64,000 bases of DNA from Obelidium mucronatum. Lineage: Eukaryota > Chytridiomycota > Chytridiomycetes > Chytridiales > Chytriomycetaceae. Shown here one piece after another: positions 22,977-33,798 of the stretch (the stretch's first letter is position 1; every line of letters begins with the position of its first letter). Under the pieces are notes generated by a model that saw nothing but the letters and a program-made list of their open reading frames with translations, was not told where the DNA came from and made no database searches. Position numbers and translations under genes: made by a program. The DNA is taken from assembly GCA_025765595.1 (NCBI GenBank), contig JAIVFH010000025.1, positions 248,001-312,000 of the forward strand, in the 5' to 3' direction.

Positions 22977-24831
22977 GTTTCCACTCTGTTTTGACTGACA
23001 CACACTAACACAAATTATAGAGATGAAATTGAAAGTGCATCGAACCTAGACCTGGCAGACATTCCAGAAGAAGAACCATTGAAAAACGGTCAAGGCAAAA
23101 AATCGCCAGTAATCGTCTCCTCTCAAGTTGTAATAAGCAGACATCGAAGTGTGAATATAGACCATGATACAGCAGGATCGAGGCCCATATCAGGAAATCA
23201 AATGGGATCTTCTTTGATGGTTCGAAATGATTCAAAGCGAAAGTCTGGTCATTTACTTCCAGAGCCATATATTCCTGGAAGTCATAATGATTTGGACCAG
23301 GATTTTGATGCGCTTATGGCACTTCATGAACCGATTAATTTTGGACCTCCTACTTTAATCACTGAGTTTTCGGCGGTATGTAGGGAGAGAGTTTGGAGCC
23401 GTTTTTCTTTTTCGTTGGATGCTAATGAAATGCTTAGGCACAATGGCAAAAATTGGATCAATTTGTAAGCAAAGCGTTTGAGCTTGGTTTGCTTGATTCG
23501 CATGAAATGGAGGCCATCAAGGTGGCCATTACCCACGAAGGTAAATTTGTGACTTTTTTTTTTTGGTCAAGGGAGGGGACACTGTTCGCTGATGCATTTC
23601 GTCAGATCCAATTATTCCAATTCTCTTTGGAAGATACAATAAGAATCTCCAAAAACTTACTGAAGTCCTCAAAGCAAAAGTGTGGCAAGTATTGATTGCT
23701 CAAAACGTGCACCGTCAAAAATCAGAAAAATCTTCGAAAGCGCTCAGTACTGCAAGAGTCAGTGTTCTTTCTCAGAGAAGTGCAGGTGGAAGGGATTCGG
23801 AAACACGAAGGGAGTCCCAATCAATTCGTACTAGACGACGATCAAACCAATCGACTAGATCTCGACCATTGACAGGAACTGACTTCCAAGGATTCAACGT
23901 TAATACATTCCAAGATGATTTAATCAGTATGGAAATCCGAGAAGAGAATGTCCCATCGGTTTCGCCGTCTAGACGCGGGTCAAAGGCAATTGAAACGAAA
24001 ACTCCAGCATCTAAATCCCGACCAATCTCGCAGCTTAGTCATTTGAAAGATTCGAGGCCTCCTTCTCACTTACCTGAAACAAAGAATGTCGACGATTCCG
24101 CTCACGCTGGATCCATTAGGACGTCGATAAACACGCGGTCTCGACCCATGTCAACAGCCTTTGAGAAAGCTGTGGAAGTTGAGCTAGAATCAGCACCACA
24201 AAGTCGGGCTGGCAGTCGTCCAACAAGTGCCATATTCCCAAGTCACACAATCCGAATCGAGCCTCCAACACCAAGGGATAGTTTTGCGCTACAAGCCCAT
24301 CAAAGACCAGTTTTAAATTCTAATTTGTTGAATACCTCAACAAGTTCCAGTGTTGGAATGATAAGAATTGTCGAAGAGGATATCAAACCTCAACCAATGA
24401 TAACTTTCACTCCTGGAACTCCAAGAACTCCCAAGATCTCACGAATTTCATCCCAAAACGTACACAAATCCGAAAGCTCGGTTTGCACCACAACTCAGGC
24501 TGAACCTATGAATGAAAAGCCAGGTGCTGGAATGTTACGTGCCTCATCTTTGAAGGAAGAGGATAGAAACACTCCATGTCTCTCGAATACTGCCACGTCT
24601 GAAATTGTTGCTCCTTTGGTAGTTTCCAAAACACCTCCAAGCTCACCCTTGACTCAATCCGTGCCCCCACCGCCAAAGCAACAAGCCGCCCACCATCTCA
24701 CGATTGATGTGGCATCTACTGCTACAACAAGCAACATTCGACCGCCCACGTCCCCTGTTTCTCCAAAGCCTCAGTTTAATAGGGCTTCCAAGGTGTCGCC
24801 AAATCTTGATCGTAAAAAATCTTTTCAATAA
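20288..24831 (+). CDS. PstS-like binding domain fused to a multi-pass membrane domain (receptor-like)
   Basis: Exons 20288-21099, 21175-21773, 21821-22916, 23021-23375, 23438-23540 and 23606-24831 give 1396 residues. An acidic cytosolic N-terminus (1-40) is followed by a membrane helix (about 42-64). A type II periplasmic-binding-protein region of the PstS kind (about 75-470) shows IPGITAKDPPLVFDGVTLGA, IFSGEIIWWND and the later SIAYTPIEAV strand. Seven to nine membrane helices follow (about 472-830), with a CWQGVHW motif before one. The long Ser/Arg/Pro-rich tail (about 835-1396) has repeated SRP motifs and many possible phosphosites. Family knowledge suggests phosphate or another oxyanion as ligand; I cannot verify the ligand residues. 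A receptor is more likely than a transporter because of the tail. The junction 21773/21821 was chosen because it alone restores the frame with a GT..AG pair; the donor at 22917 (GTTGGG) is weak. Confidence 0.78.
22928..22975 (+). repeat. Poly-T tract of 48 nt in an intron
   Basis: Lies between the weak donor and the TATAG acceptor of the fourth exon of the receptor-like gene. Other long runs: T at 18323-18359 and 21105-21137; A at 15004-15032, 39892-39953 (62 nt), about 58830-58870; T at 63612-63654. Confidence 0.95.
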
Positions 24832-24921
24832 AGACTATATTATTACATATTATATATGCACTTTCTTTTATTTTTTTGCAATTAAACTTTCTTTTTTGTA
24901 AAACATAACAAAACTTTACAA

Positions 24922-25590
24922 TTAACGCCTATTCTTTCTTGGTTTTAAACCTTCTTCCTTATCTCTCACATCCATCTTTCTGAACAACTCCGTTGCGCGT
25001 GTGTCGTAATATTCCTGAAACTCTTCCCTCGATAGTTCAAGAAGCATGGGAACGACAAACTCCTCCTCCTCTGCCAAATGGAGCCTCAAAAAAGAATCAT
25101 AGTCTGCCATAGCTGATTCTAATAGAGTACCCGCTGCGATGAGAGAGTCAGATCCATATTGTTGGGGACTGTTTTCAAAGTTCAGGTAACGGTGGAATGC
25201 GGCCAAAACCAAGTCTCTTTTCTCATGCATCTCTTGGTGCTCTTGCTTTAAGTACCTTGTGTCCACATCCCATCTTCGACAAAGAAACGGATACAACTTT
25301 GATTCTTCGTAAGCTTCATGTGAACCCATGGAAGTGTGCCAACTTCTAAAGTGGGAAAGAAGGGATCGTGGAGAATCCCCGCTCTGCGTCTTGAAAGAAT
25401 CGTGATCCAGTGAGCGAATCCCTTCCAAGATGTCGGCTGATGCTTTGCGAAAGCGCTTGTGTCCTTGTATTAATAAGATGTTGTTGGTGTAGTTTTTATG
25501 GGAGGCCCACAGTTCTCTTGGAATCTGCAAGTGTTTTGGAAGAGCTGCAATCAATGCACGGTGTGTCTCTGTGGTTTGTACTTTGGACAT
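24922..25590 (-). CDS. Hemerythrin-like (HHE) protein
   Basis: Single exon, 222 residues. An HHE cation-binding four-helix protein: His/Glu ligand candidates occur in SWHTSMGSHEAYEESKLYPF, KQEHQEMHEKRD and LHLAEEEEFVVPMLLEL, spaced as in the di-iron hemerythrin family. Fungal members are tied to nitrosative or oxidative stress and iron, but the role here is unknown. No signal peptide, so probably cytosolic. It is one of very few intronless genes in the window. Its 3' end faces the receptor-like gene, with 90 nt between stops. Confidence 0.88.
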   Translation of the reverse strand: MSKVQTTETHRALIAALPKHLQIPRELWASHKNYTNNILLIQGHKRFRKASADILEGIRSLDHDSFKTQSGDSPRSLLSHFRSWHTSMGSHEAYEESKLYPFLCRRWDVDTRYLKQEHQEMHEKRDLVLAAFHRYLNFENSPQQYGSDSLIAAGTLLESAMADYDSFLRLHLAEEEEFVVPMLLELSREEFQEYYDTRATELFRKMDVRDKEEGLKPRKNRR

Positions 25591-25797
25591 TCTTTTTTAG
25601 AGTAGTATCAATTTGCGGTTCTTTCCGTTTTCTCAGGAGGCGATTTCAAATTGATGTCAAATTGATTGGTTATTGATCGCTAAAGACCCCTCCCAGATTA
25701 TTTGTTCTCGTGATAAAGTATTTCGAAACATTATTGGAGTTTCGATGCATTTGTATGGGGAATATTTCGAAAGCAGCTCAAAGCAAACATCTTTCAG

Positions 25798-27289
25798 ATG
25801 AAACGTCACAGTGACTTTGACCACCCAACTTCAAAGGTTGCGAACATCCAACAAGCAGCTCTCAAAACAATTACAGTGTCTCCAATCGCTCGGCTCCAAC
25901 GAAAAGCAGCAGCTTTTAGACAGCCCAAAGAAGTTGCCTGCTTCTCGTACACTCCATCAAGAGAACTTTGTGTGAATGACTTGAGCGCACTTAAATACTA
26001 CCATCCTATGAAGCTAGACGGGTCATCGAACGACTTGTCTTCTGGCTTTGGTGATAGGTACTTGTCTTTGACTGTATAAAGTGAACCAAAACATGAGTAT
26101 GAAGTGAACCAAAACAAACACACGAACGTCCAGGTATATTGCCCGGGAAAGCGCGATAGAAAACCTGGATTCGATGCTGGAAGCGCTAAAAATTGAGCCA
26201 GAAACCGAGAGTGATCCAGCTGGAAGCTTATTAACTTCTGGAGACCGAGGCGATGGAAGACCGCGATTCTGCACATGTAAGGGGGGAGGGAGCGTTGAGC
26301 TGCTTGAAAGTTATTGACGCCACCTCAAAAAAAAAAAAGGGCGAGGAATCATAACAAAAATCATGTGCGCTCCCTACACTACAGACACGTGGGAACTTCG
26401 CGCAACTCTGCACAAGGGAACGCTTTATATTATGGAAGACCCACACACCTCTCGCCCGACATCGTCATTCAACGAAAGTGCTCGTGGAAAAATGATGACA
26501 TATTGGGGATACCGATTCGAAGGACTATCTACCATTGACCATGATCCACGTTATCTGGATCCAGAGGATCTAATTCAACAAGAACAAGAGAGAGTTCAAT
26601 ATGGGGTTGTGGATACACATGTTCAGTTTTGCAGCATTGTGAAAACAAGAGTTGGCGCGCATGATGTCTTTATGGGTGCCGAAGTCGACTGCTTAATGCC
26701 CCCAACTGATGATGCTTCCAAGAATCATAATCAAACTTCTTTACCTTCGCCTCTGTCTTCAGATGTTCGGCAATCTTTATATGCTGAACTCAAAACCAAC
26801 CGAGTCCTCTCAAATCACAACCACACCGCGTCTTTCCACAAGAATAAGCTTCTTAAAACATATTTCCAGTGCTTTTTGGCCGGAATTCCGAAGGTTGTTG
26901 TGGGATTCCGTGATGATCATGGATATGTGGAGAGTTTGAAAGTGTTCAAGACGTTGGAGATTCCACGAATGGTGAGGGAGACAGCCGCTGCAAAAGGAGA
27001 GACATCATGGGATCCTGTAGTTTGTATTAATTGGGCAGACGAAGTGTTGTCTGTACTTTGGAAGACTTTGAGTAAGGCTAACGCCGAGTTGGTGAAAGGG
27101 CAGAATGGGAACACCGACCCTGTAAATACAAACGATGTCGTGTATAGAATCAAAATGAAATGCAATGGGGATAGTCGGGATAAGGGTAGAAATGATGGCC
27201 GGGCACAGCTGCCACTTGTAAATGAAGGAGGTGCAATAGAGATATTTCCTGGCATTGTTGATCCATCTATCGCATTTGTTCCTACATGA
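25798..27289 (+). CDS. RAI1: RNA 5'-end decapping/quality-control enzyme Rai1/DXO
   Basis: Exons 25798-26057, 26134-26276 and 26340-27289 give 450 residues. Family motifs: TWRGIITKIM at the exon 2/3 join, GKMMTYWGYRFEGL, MGAEVDC and AELKTNR (metal-binding Glu residues), and GIPKVVVGFRDDHGY followed by WDPVVCINWADE. Rai1/DXO removes incomplete or NAD caps and supports the Rat1/Xrn2 exonuclease in the nucleus. The N-terminus SPIARLQRKAAAFRQPKEVA is the usual start of the fold. The acceptor after the A12 run at 26339 was chosen because it gives TWRG. Confidence 0.93.
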
Positions 27290-27395
27290 AGGATAAAGTG
27301 TTAAGAGAAAAAATTGACCTTAAAAATGACTTTAATAATAATGGACATGAGAAAAACAAAAGACGAAACGAGACTAAGCAGGCAAAATCCGAATC

Positions 27396-30154
27396 TCACG
27401 ACCGCAAGGCAATGCACGAAATATGGGCAATCCCTCTTCCTTCCCCAACCAACACATACATACAGCTATCCTTGACGTCCAGAATTCTCGCCCCTCCTTC
27501 AACAGGAATTGACTGCACAAGGTCTCCATTCAAATCATGGAAAACATCAATAGCATGTCGACTGACTGCCAAAATATATGGCGAAAAGTGGGCAAACTGA
27601 GTTGGGAGTAAGTTTCTCCAATAAAACCCAACTGAGCCAACAGCGAGTTTTCCATTTTTGGTAATTGCGAATCCTTGGTCTTGGAAACACAGCAGAAATT
27701 GAGAGTCGTTCAATCGGAAAAGACCAAGGGGATTCAAGTCTTCGCGGTTTCGAATGAATTTCAGGTTTTGATCAGTGCTATCCAATAGCGGGGAATTTCC
27801 ATCCGCGCCTGTTGAGAATTGACCTTGCGTTAAAAAAAGAGCCAGTAGCATGAGGATAAAAAATCAACGAACCAATCAGTTTCATGTGAACCATTTCAAA
27901 ACCACGACAAGTTCCAATCACAACTCGAACTTTCAGAAAATCAATACAGGTGACTGGTGTAGGGATGAAAATATCCTTGTAGACGTGCATTTCGTGGGAT
28001 TGAGAAGTTGAAAAAAAGGACTTCTTCACTTTCGATGCAGGATCGAGCAGCTTCATTTGCCATCTGAGCCCGGTATCACCGACAGCACAAATTAGAACCT
28101 TATCGTCACACACACCAATCTTGAAGAATGACACATGCGACGCAATCTTGTGTCGATTCCCCGCCTGACTTCTGTTATTCGACAGCACAGCTTTCAAAGA
28201 GTATGAGAATAACACACCCTCTATTTGTAGACTATGCCGTTAGCGACCTTGCAATACACAGGTGGAAGTCGCGACAGATGTACCTGCAGTCAAAACTAGC
28301 AACAAATCAAACTTTTCCAGAACATCAACTTGTGTTATCCTTTCACCAACAGACATTATGGGGCTATCAATCAAAGAGTACTTCGTTCCAAGTCCCCCAC
28401 GGCTTCCCGAAGAAAGACCCAGATAAGCAGCTGTTTGAGTCGCAACCATCAACCGCTCTTTCCCCTCGGAATCAGTGAATACAGTCGCATCTACAAAACG
28501 ACCCACACGATTAGACGCCTCCATGACAATAGTATTTGTGAATGGCGTTTTGGAGTTGCGAACATGTTGATGCCCTTCAATCTTCTTCTTCCATTGCTCC
28601 CGCAGAGTTTCAACTTCAACAGTGAAATGGTGGGGGGGTGCTTGAATTGCGACAAGCATCACGGAATCTTGGATGTAAAAAGTCTTCTTGGTGTCTGAAG
28701 AAGCTGTAGAAGTACCAGTGGTCGTTCGTGCAATCAAATGTGCAACTGTTCCAGTAGATGAGCTGGATTCTACAGTGTTGGTTCTTCCCATCACGGAGTT
28801 TGGAAATTGGACAGTTACATTGTCCACATGCATAGGCTGTGACACATGTGTTAGTAAATGAAAAAAGGAGAGGCGAGACCGACTTATACCTGCTTGTATA
28901 CTTTGTACAAGTATTTTTTTGAAGATGGAGTGGGACTCACGGGCTCATCGTCTTCGGCATCCTTTTCGGTCAACTTCAAGAACATTGCAAGAAAGTTGTC
29001 AAAGAGAATCAAATCGACTGAATGCGTACGACCACTTGGTTTTACATATGTTAAAGTTGTTTGGTAAATGAGCTCACGCGATGGATGCAACAAGTTGAGA
29101 AGTTTCAGCTATTTGAGTTTTGATTGTCAAAAACAAAAACATTCCATATTGTCTTCAACTTACACTTTCTCCAGGTGCGGTAGACCTTTCCAAATATTGC
29201 AAACGTCTTTGATTTTGAGTAACTTTGGCAGCATCATTCATTCTCGTGGCAATGAGGCTGATTTCGGCAATAGCCTTCTTGATGTCTACAAAGTCCACCA
29301 TGTACTCATCTGTTCTTTCCAAAACCTTTTCCAAATTGGATTTGTAGTCTGAGAATCGTCGAATGATGTATGTCAAGTCTCCAATGGGTTCTTGTGCCTT
29401 TTTCGAGGAACTCATCTGAAGCTAAGGGTTTTAAGGGGATGTGGGTTAGGAAAGGAATAGTGCAATCATGAAAGGAAACAGGGGACTCACTGAAATAAAG
29501 TTGGCAAACTTTGGATTCCTTCTCTTTTCGGCCATATAAGCATCTCTAGCGGCTTCGTTATTGGCGGCGTAAAACTCAAAGACCCGAAAACCTTCCGAAT
29601 GTTGGAGAAACGTAGATCCAATGAGCAGGTCTTGCTGCACTGCTTCAGTAAGCTCCTCAGCATTACTTTGCTCCCCATTGTCGCCCGTGTGTGTCACAAC
29701 AAATGTGTTTTGCTGGTCTTGGAGAGATGAAAGCAGCTGGCGGGAGACTGTAATCAAGTCTGTAAGAGGACCAAAGACATTGAATATAAAGTCCCAACGA
29801 GTAGACGAGTCGATGATATCGAGAGTAACCAGGGGCTCGTAGTAGTTCTTTGGTGTTGAGTGGGTTGTTAGATTTCAGTGCTTTCATTATCGTCTCTTCG
29901 CCCCACTGGCTCACCTCATAGAGGGCATTCAAAGAAGCAACAAAGTTTGTTTGGTTTCCAATAACTTCATCAATGTGGAACATTCGCTTCTGTGCCTTGC
30001 TGCCCATTGGAAGGACATCAATTAGTGACTTCCAGTCTGAATTCGAGGCTTCTTCAGGTCGGACAGGAGCATTCAAGCTGAGATCAGAGAGCAGTTCGAG
30101 ACTGGTGTTTCTAGCTGGGATCTCAACCGAGCTTTGGTGGTGAGAAGCCATCAT
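27396..30154 (-). CDS. Rho guanine nucleotide exchange factor, DH-PH-CNH
   Basis: Exons 30154-29915, 29847-29491, 29415-29164, 29108-28890, 28836-28284, 28220-27873 and 27823-27396 give 798 residues. A DH domain (about 55-280) has FHIDEVIGNQTNFVASLNAL and IYQTTLTYV near its end. A PH domain follows (LILFDNFLAMFLKLTEKD, then YLYKVYKQPMHVDNVTVQ across a splice). A citron-homology domain (about 470-780) has LLLVLTAEGVLFSYSLKAVL, GTCRGFEMV and FQDQGFAITKNGKL. This is the Rom2-type architecture that activates Rho1 for cell-wall and polarity signalling, but without an N-terminal DEP domain. The acceptor at 28221 was chosen because the alternative gives a stop. Its 3' end faces Rai1 (106 nt apart). 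Confidence 0.9.
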
Positions 30155-30465
30155 TGATTTTGATTGAACAAATTTCAGAAAGTCGGAAAGGTGATGACTT
30201 TTCTATTATGTCGAACCTCGGCTGCACGCTCCACTGAACATCACAACGCTGCTCATTTCCTTTTTATTCACTCTGACTTCATGACTTGCTGTTTGATCAC
30301 GCACGCAACACTCAACTCCCTTTCTCTCTTATATCTGTGCTTAAAATTACCATTCTTAAAAGCAACTTGCCCATCCACATTTTATACAGTCCTGAAATTG
30401 TAGTAGACGGTGGACATCTTGGGATTTACGCAATAACAAAAAAACAAAAAAACAAAAATAACAAA
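30155..30465. other. Divergent intergenic region, Rho-GEF / eIF3j
   Basis: 311 nt between two start codons on opposite strands. It holds T- and A-rich stretches, with A/C-rich sequence just before the eIF3j start. I see no gene or clear site. Confidence 0.6.
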
Positions 30466-31614
30466 ATGAGGTCAGTGCAACACTTGTTCTTGCGGCCCAG
30501 TCCTAAATATCCACCAGCGACGACGATTGGGACAATGACGAAGACTTGGATATTCCAAAGGTTGTGATTCCACCGGTAGTTGCCGCTGGTGCTGGACAGT
30601 GGGACGATGAAGATGCCGAAGATAATGCTGATGTCCAGGTATGAACGCTGTTTTCTCTACCTTGCCTTGCATTGTCTTGCTTTGCCTTCCTTTGAGAACG
30701 GCATACCAGTGTTCATGACGGGGTGGCGGTGGTTGTGTTGTTGAGTCCTGATGAGATCTCCACAGGACGACTGGGATGCCTCTGATGACGAAGCCGCCTC
30801 GCCCAAGCCAGCCTCTGCAACTTCCTCTACTGCTGCCGCTGCTGGAAAATCTGTAGTAGCTCCGCCAAAAAAGAAGAAAGGCTTGAAGGAGGCAATTGCT
30901 GCCAGAAAAGCCGAAGAAGAACGAAAACTGCAAGCTGCTCTCGAAGAGCAGAAGGTACCTTTCTTTTTTCTTTCTTGCAATGGTCTGGTATATTCACTCA
31001 ACCGTTCACTTAATTATTAGCGAAAGGAAGAAGAGGAAGCAAACAACACTGAAACTGCTGAAGAAAGAAGGAAACGTGAGGAAATCAACATGAGAGAAGC
31101 CGATTTACAAAACGCCCGTGATTTATTTGGAGTGACCCTTGACAAGACACCAGGTGTGAAAGTTGTCAAAAAAAATTGTTTTTTTCTCACTCTGTTTTTC
31201 TTTTCCTCAGCCGTACAAGCATCCTTTATCGACACCATGAAACCCAAGAACAGAGAAGAATTTGAAGCGTATGAAAAGAAGCTGGTTGAGAAAATTTCAA
31301 AACATGAGGTAATTTACTCTCCACAATTTTTTTTGTGAGGTCTCACCTTTTGTCAAAAACAGAAAGCGGCAGCTTACGCCCAATTTGTCGAGAACTTGGC
31401 CCGTGATCTCTGTGTATCTCTTGGTGTTGATGACATCAAACGAGTTTCATCTGCTCTCAACGTTCTTGCCAACGAAAAGCAAAAAGCGTCCAAACCGTCT
31501 GCCAACAAAAAGGGTGCAAAAGGAAAGCCTGTTCCTGTTGTTGCAAAGGCAAGTGCGGGAGTGGATATGACCAACTACGATGATGTGGATGACGACTTTG
31601 ATGATTTCATGTAA
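30466..31614 (+). CDS. HCR1: Translation initiation factor eIF3 subunit J (Hcr1)
   Basis: Exons 30466-30470, 30518-30638, 30766-30954, 31021-31153, 31211-31308 and 31363-31614 give 265 residues. It starts MSDDDWDNDEDLDIPKVV and carries a KKKKGLKEAIAARKAEEERK helix, the NARDLFGV segment, and ends with YDDVDDDFDDFM, all typical of eIF3j. It binds the decoding site of 40S and helps initiation, recycling and 20S pre-rRNA processing. The first coding exon is only five bases (ATG AG); the reading upstream of 30518 in that frame hits a stop, so the split is required. Confidence 0.92.
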
Positions 31615-31778
31615 TGAGAAAAAAGAGAGTGATTAACGGTGCTGCTTATAATTTCTTTCTTTCTTTCTATCGTTATTTCTTTTGTTTCTTTCTTGATGCT
31701 GTATCAACTGGATGTGTTGAATAAATGAGATGATGAACAGTGACGCATTTTGCACTTTTTCTTTTCAATTCTACAAAA

Positions 31779-32471
31779 ATGATTGTTGGACTTAGAACCG
31801 TGGCTGTCGCAAGACCACTCCTTGCCCGTGCTGGCTCCTCTGCTGTTGGTCCATGGGGTAAGTTGCTTTGGAAAGGTGGATGTAGGAAGAGACTGTGGAT
31901 GGGCAGGGTGGGAGATTGGTTTGGAGATTCACTCGGGCGATTGATCCAGATGCATCCCCAAGATTCTAACGCCCTGTTTATTTCTTTGGTCTATAGGTCC
32001 AATGAACTTTGCGTAAGGATCTGTTTGGAACTATTGGCTGAATTGACTATCGAACCTCTAAAAACTTGGATTCATTTTTATCATTTTTATCCATGTTTAA
32101 TCTCCTCATCAATAACCATCATGTTTGAACTGCGGAATCTGTGTAGTGGCTCCAACTGGGTCGGCAAGGGGGTGAGTCATTTTTTGCAAAATTGCACAAT
32201 CCGTTAATAATCTATACAGGCTCTTCCATTCGGATTCAGAAACCGTACCGTCTGGTACATTGGATTCGTTACCACGACTGCTCTTATCTTTTCTATTCCC
32301 TTCATCAGTTTGGTGTTTTTGTTATGTGGAAGCTTGGTATTTGATTCACTTAAACAAACCCCCCTTTATTTAGACCTTGAAATTGCTGTCCACTCTGCTC
32401 GCCCAGCTCAAAGAAAGGCCCAAGCCGCGCTTATCGAGCAAATGCGAGAAGAGACTTCCATGAAGTTGTAA
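31779..32471 (+). CDS. Cytochrome c oxidase small subunit, VIIc/VIII-like
   Basis: Exons 31779-31857, 31997-32012, 32147-32171, 32220-32307 and 32374-32471 give 101 residues. A presequence MIVGLRTVAVARPLLARAGS is followed by GPMNFAGSNWVGKG, then LPFGFRNRTVWYIGFVTTTA and an IPFI end, the pattern of the COX7c/Cox8 family (LPF, one membrane helix, PF). The C-terminal extension of about 30 residues is charged. Two tiny exons (16 and 25 nt) lie in the linker. Intron 4 (66 nt) has no stop in frame, so retention would add 22 mostly hydrophobic residues. The family call rests on short motifs. Confidence 0.68.
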
Positions 32472-32609
32472 AGATGGACTCGCCTTCAACTTTTCCTCCC
32501 AAGAAACTGAAATAAAACTTCATGTTTGTTGATACATCACCGTGATCACGTCAAAAACTGCCCATACTTAAATTGAAGTAATTCCTCATGTTAATGATAA
32601 TTTTTTACT

Positions 32610-32918
32610 TCAAGGGCCAACACCCTTTTCAACTTTCTTTGCATTCGTCACTTCAACATACCCCATTTCGAATTCGCTATCGAAATCTCCAGCACCGTTT
32701 ACACTCTTATTCTTTCCTTCCCTTTCTTCTTGATTATTATTCATCCACCGGTCTCGTTCCCATCGCGGTTTTCGATTCTCGGGCGACTTTTCAAAATCGG
32801 AATCAGATGCGCCAATTCCATGACTGTTGCGTTTCAAAATGGATGTCGGTTCAATCACGCGATTTGGAATCGGCTCTGGTGGTAAGTTCTTGAAACAGAG
32901 ACCATAGAGAAGAGGTCT

Positions 32919-32955
<37 letters not shown>

Positions 32956-33658
32956 GGAATAATGGTGTTGATTGAAAATAAAAACCCTCTCTTCTTGTAT
33001 ACTTACATATCTGTGGGAAATGCGCGATCATCGACATGTAGATCGGAAGCAACGTCAGTTCGAGTTCGAGGAAGAAGTGGTTTTTTGATGTTTGCTTCTT
33101 TTGTAGTGAGACAGATTCTCAGTATTTCGTGGTTGTTGTTGTTATTATTATTATTTTTTTGCCTCTCACCTGCATTTAGAACAGATATTGTATTCTGTTT
33201 TTTGTTTTATGTTAAAGTCAAGAACAGGTTTGTTGGTGGGTATTTGCTGTCACATACCTTGAATCCATGAAAGTCAAGATATTCCAAGATCAATTCATTT
33301 AACACATTCGTTTCGAACGCGTGAGCGGGCATTTCAACCTTTTGTTGTTGTTGTTGTTTTACAGGTGTGCGTTATTTCTCTGGACCCGCTCAATTCTCTC
33401 TCACATCTTCATGAAGACTCTTGAATATTTCCGCCCTGAGTTTTGCTTTGATTGTTCCGAGAACTCCTCGTGATTCAAGGTTCTGTGCCAGGGCTGTTGT
33501 GTATTTTTTTTTTGTAGTGCATGTTGAAACAGGGAAGATTCGAGCGTCCATGATGGAATACATTGAGGTGAATTAGCTTAAGATTACTACAGATGGGACG
33601 AAGGGCATTATATTGATTTTACGGAACCTTGTTTGAGGTCATCAAATGTGGCTGCCAT
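32610..33658 (-). CDS. Centriolar/basal-body protein CEP20 (FOR20/FOPNL)-like
   Basis: Exons 33658-33628, 33493-33405, 33338-33258, 33194-33170, 33097-33007 and 32916-32610 give 207 residues. It begins MAATFDDLKQALAQNLESRG, then VLGTIKAKLRAEIFKSLHED, a LisH segment NVLNELILEYLDFHGFKNTI and IPLLYGL, matching CEP20 blocks in order. CEP20 assembles cilia and basal bodies, which fits a zoospore-forming fungus. After IPLLYGL it has about 95 extra residues of low complexity not found in CEP20. The gene was found by reading the minus strand; no single frame reveals it. The last acceptor follows a C35 tract. Splice joins all keep frame. Confidence 0.85.
32919..32953 (-). repeat. Poly-G/poly-C tract of 35 nt serving as an intron 3' end
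   Basis: Read on the minus strand this is a C35 run directly before the AG used by the last CEP20-like exon. Using this AG is the only choice that restores the IPLLYGL motif. Confidence 0.88.
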
Positions 33659-33798
33659 TCTGTTTTTTTTTTTTTTATATCTTTGTTTTTAATAAAAAAC
33701 ATATAATTGATTATTGCATAAAATTTCAAAGAATTTAAACAGACTGCACCTAATCAATAATAACAACGATATATTTTTTTTTCCTTTACTTTTAAATT

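Noticed and set aside
32855..33052. Proline-run protein read through the poly-C tract
   Set aside because: This frame only translates the homopolymer; the tract is better explained as an intron 3' end because the join after it restores the CEP20 motif.
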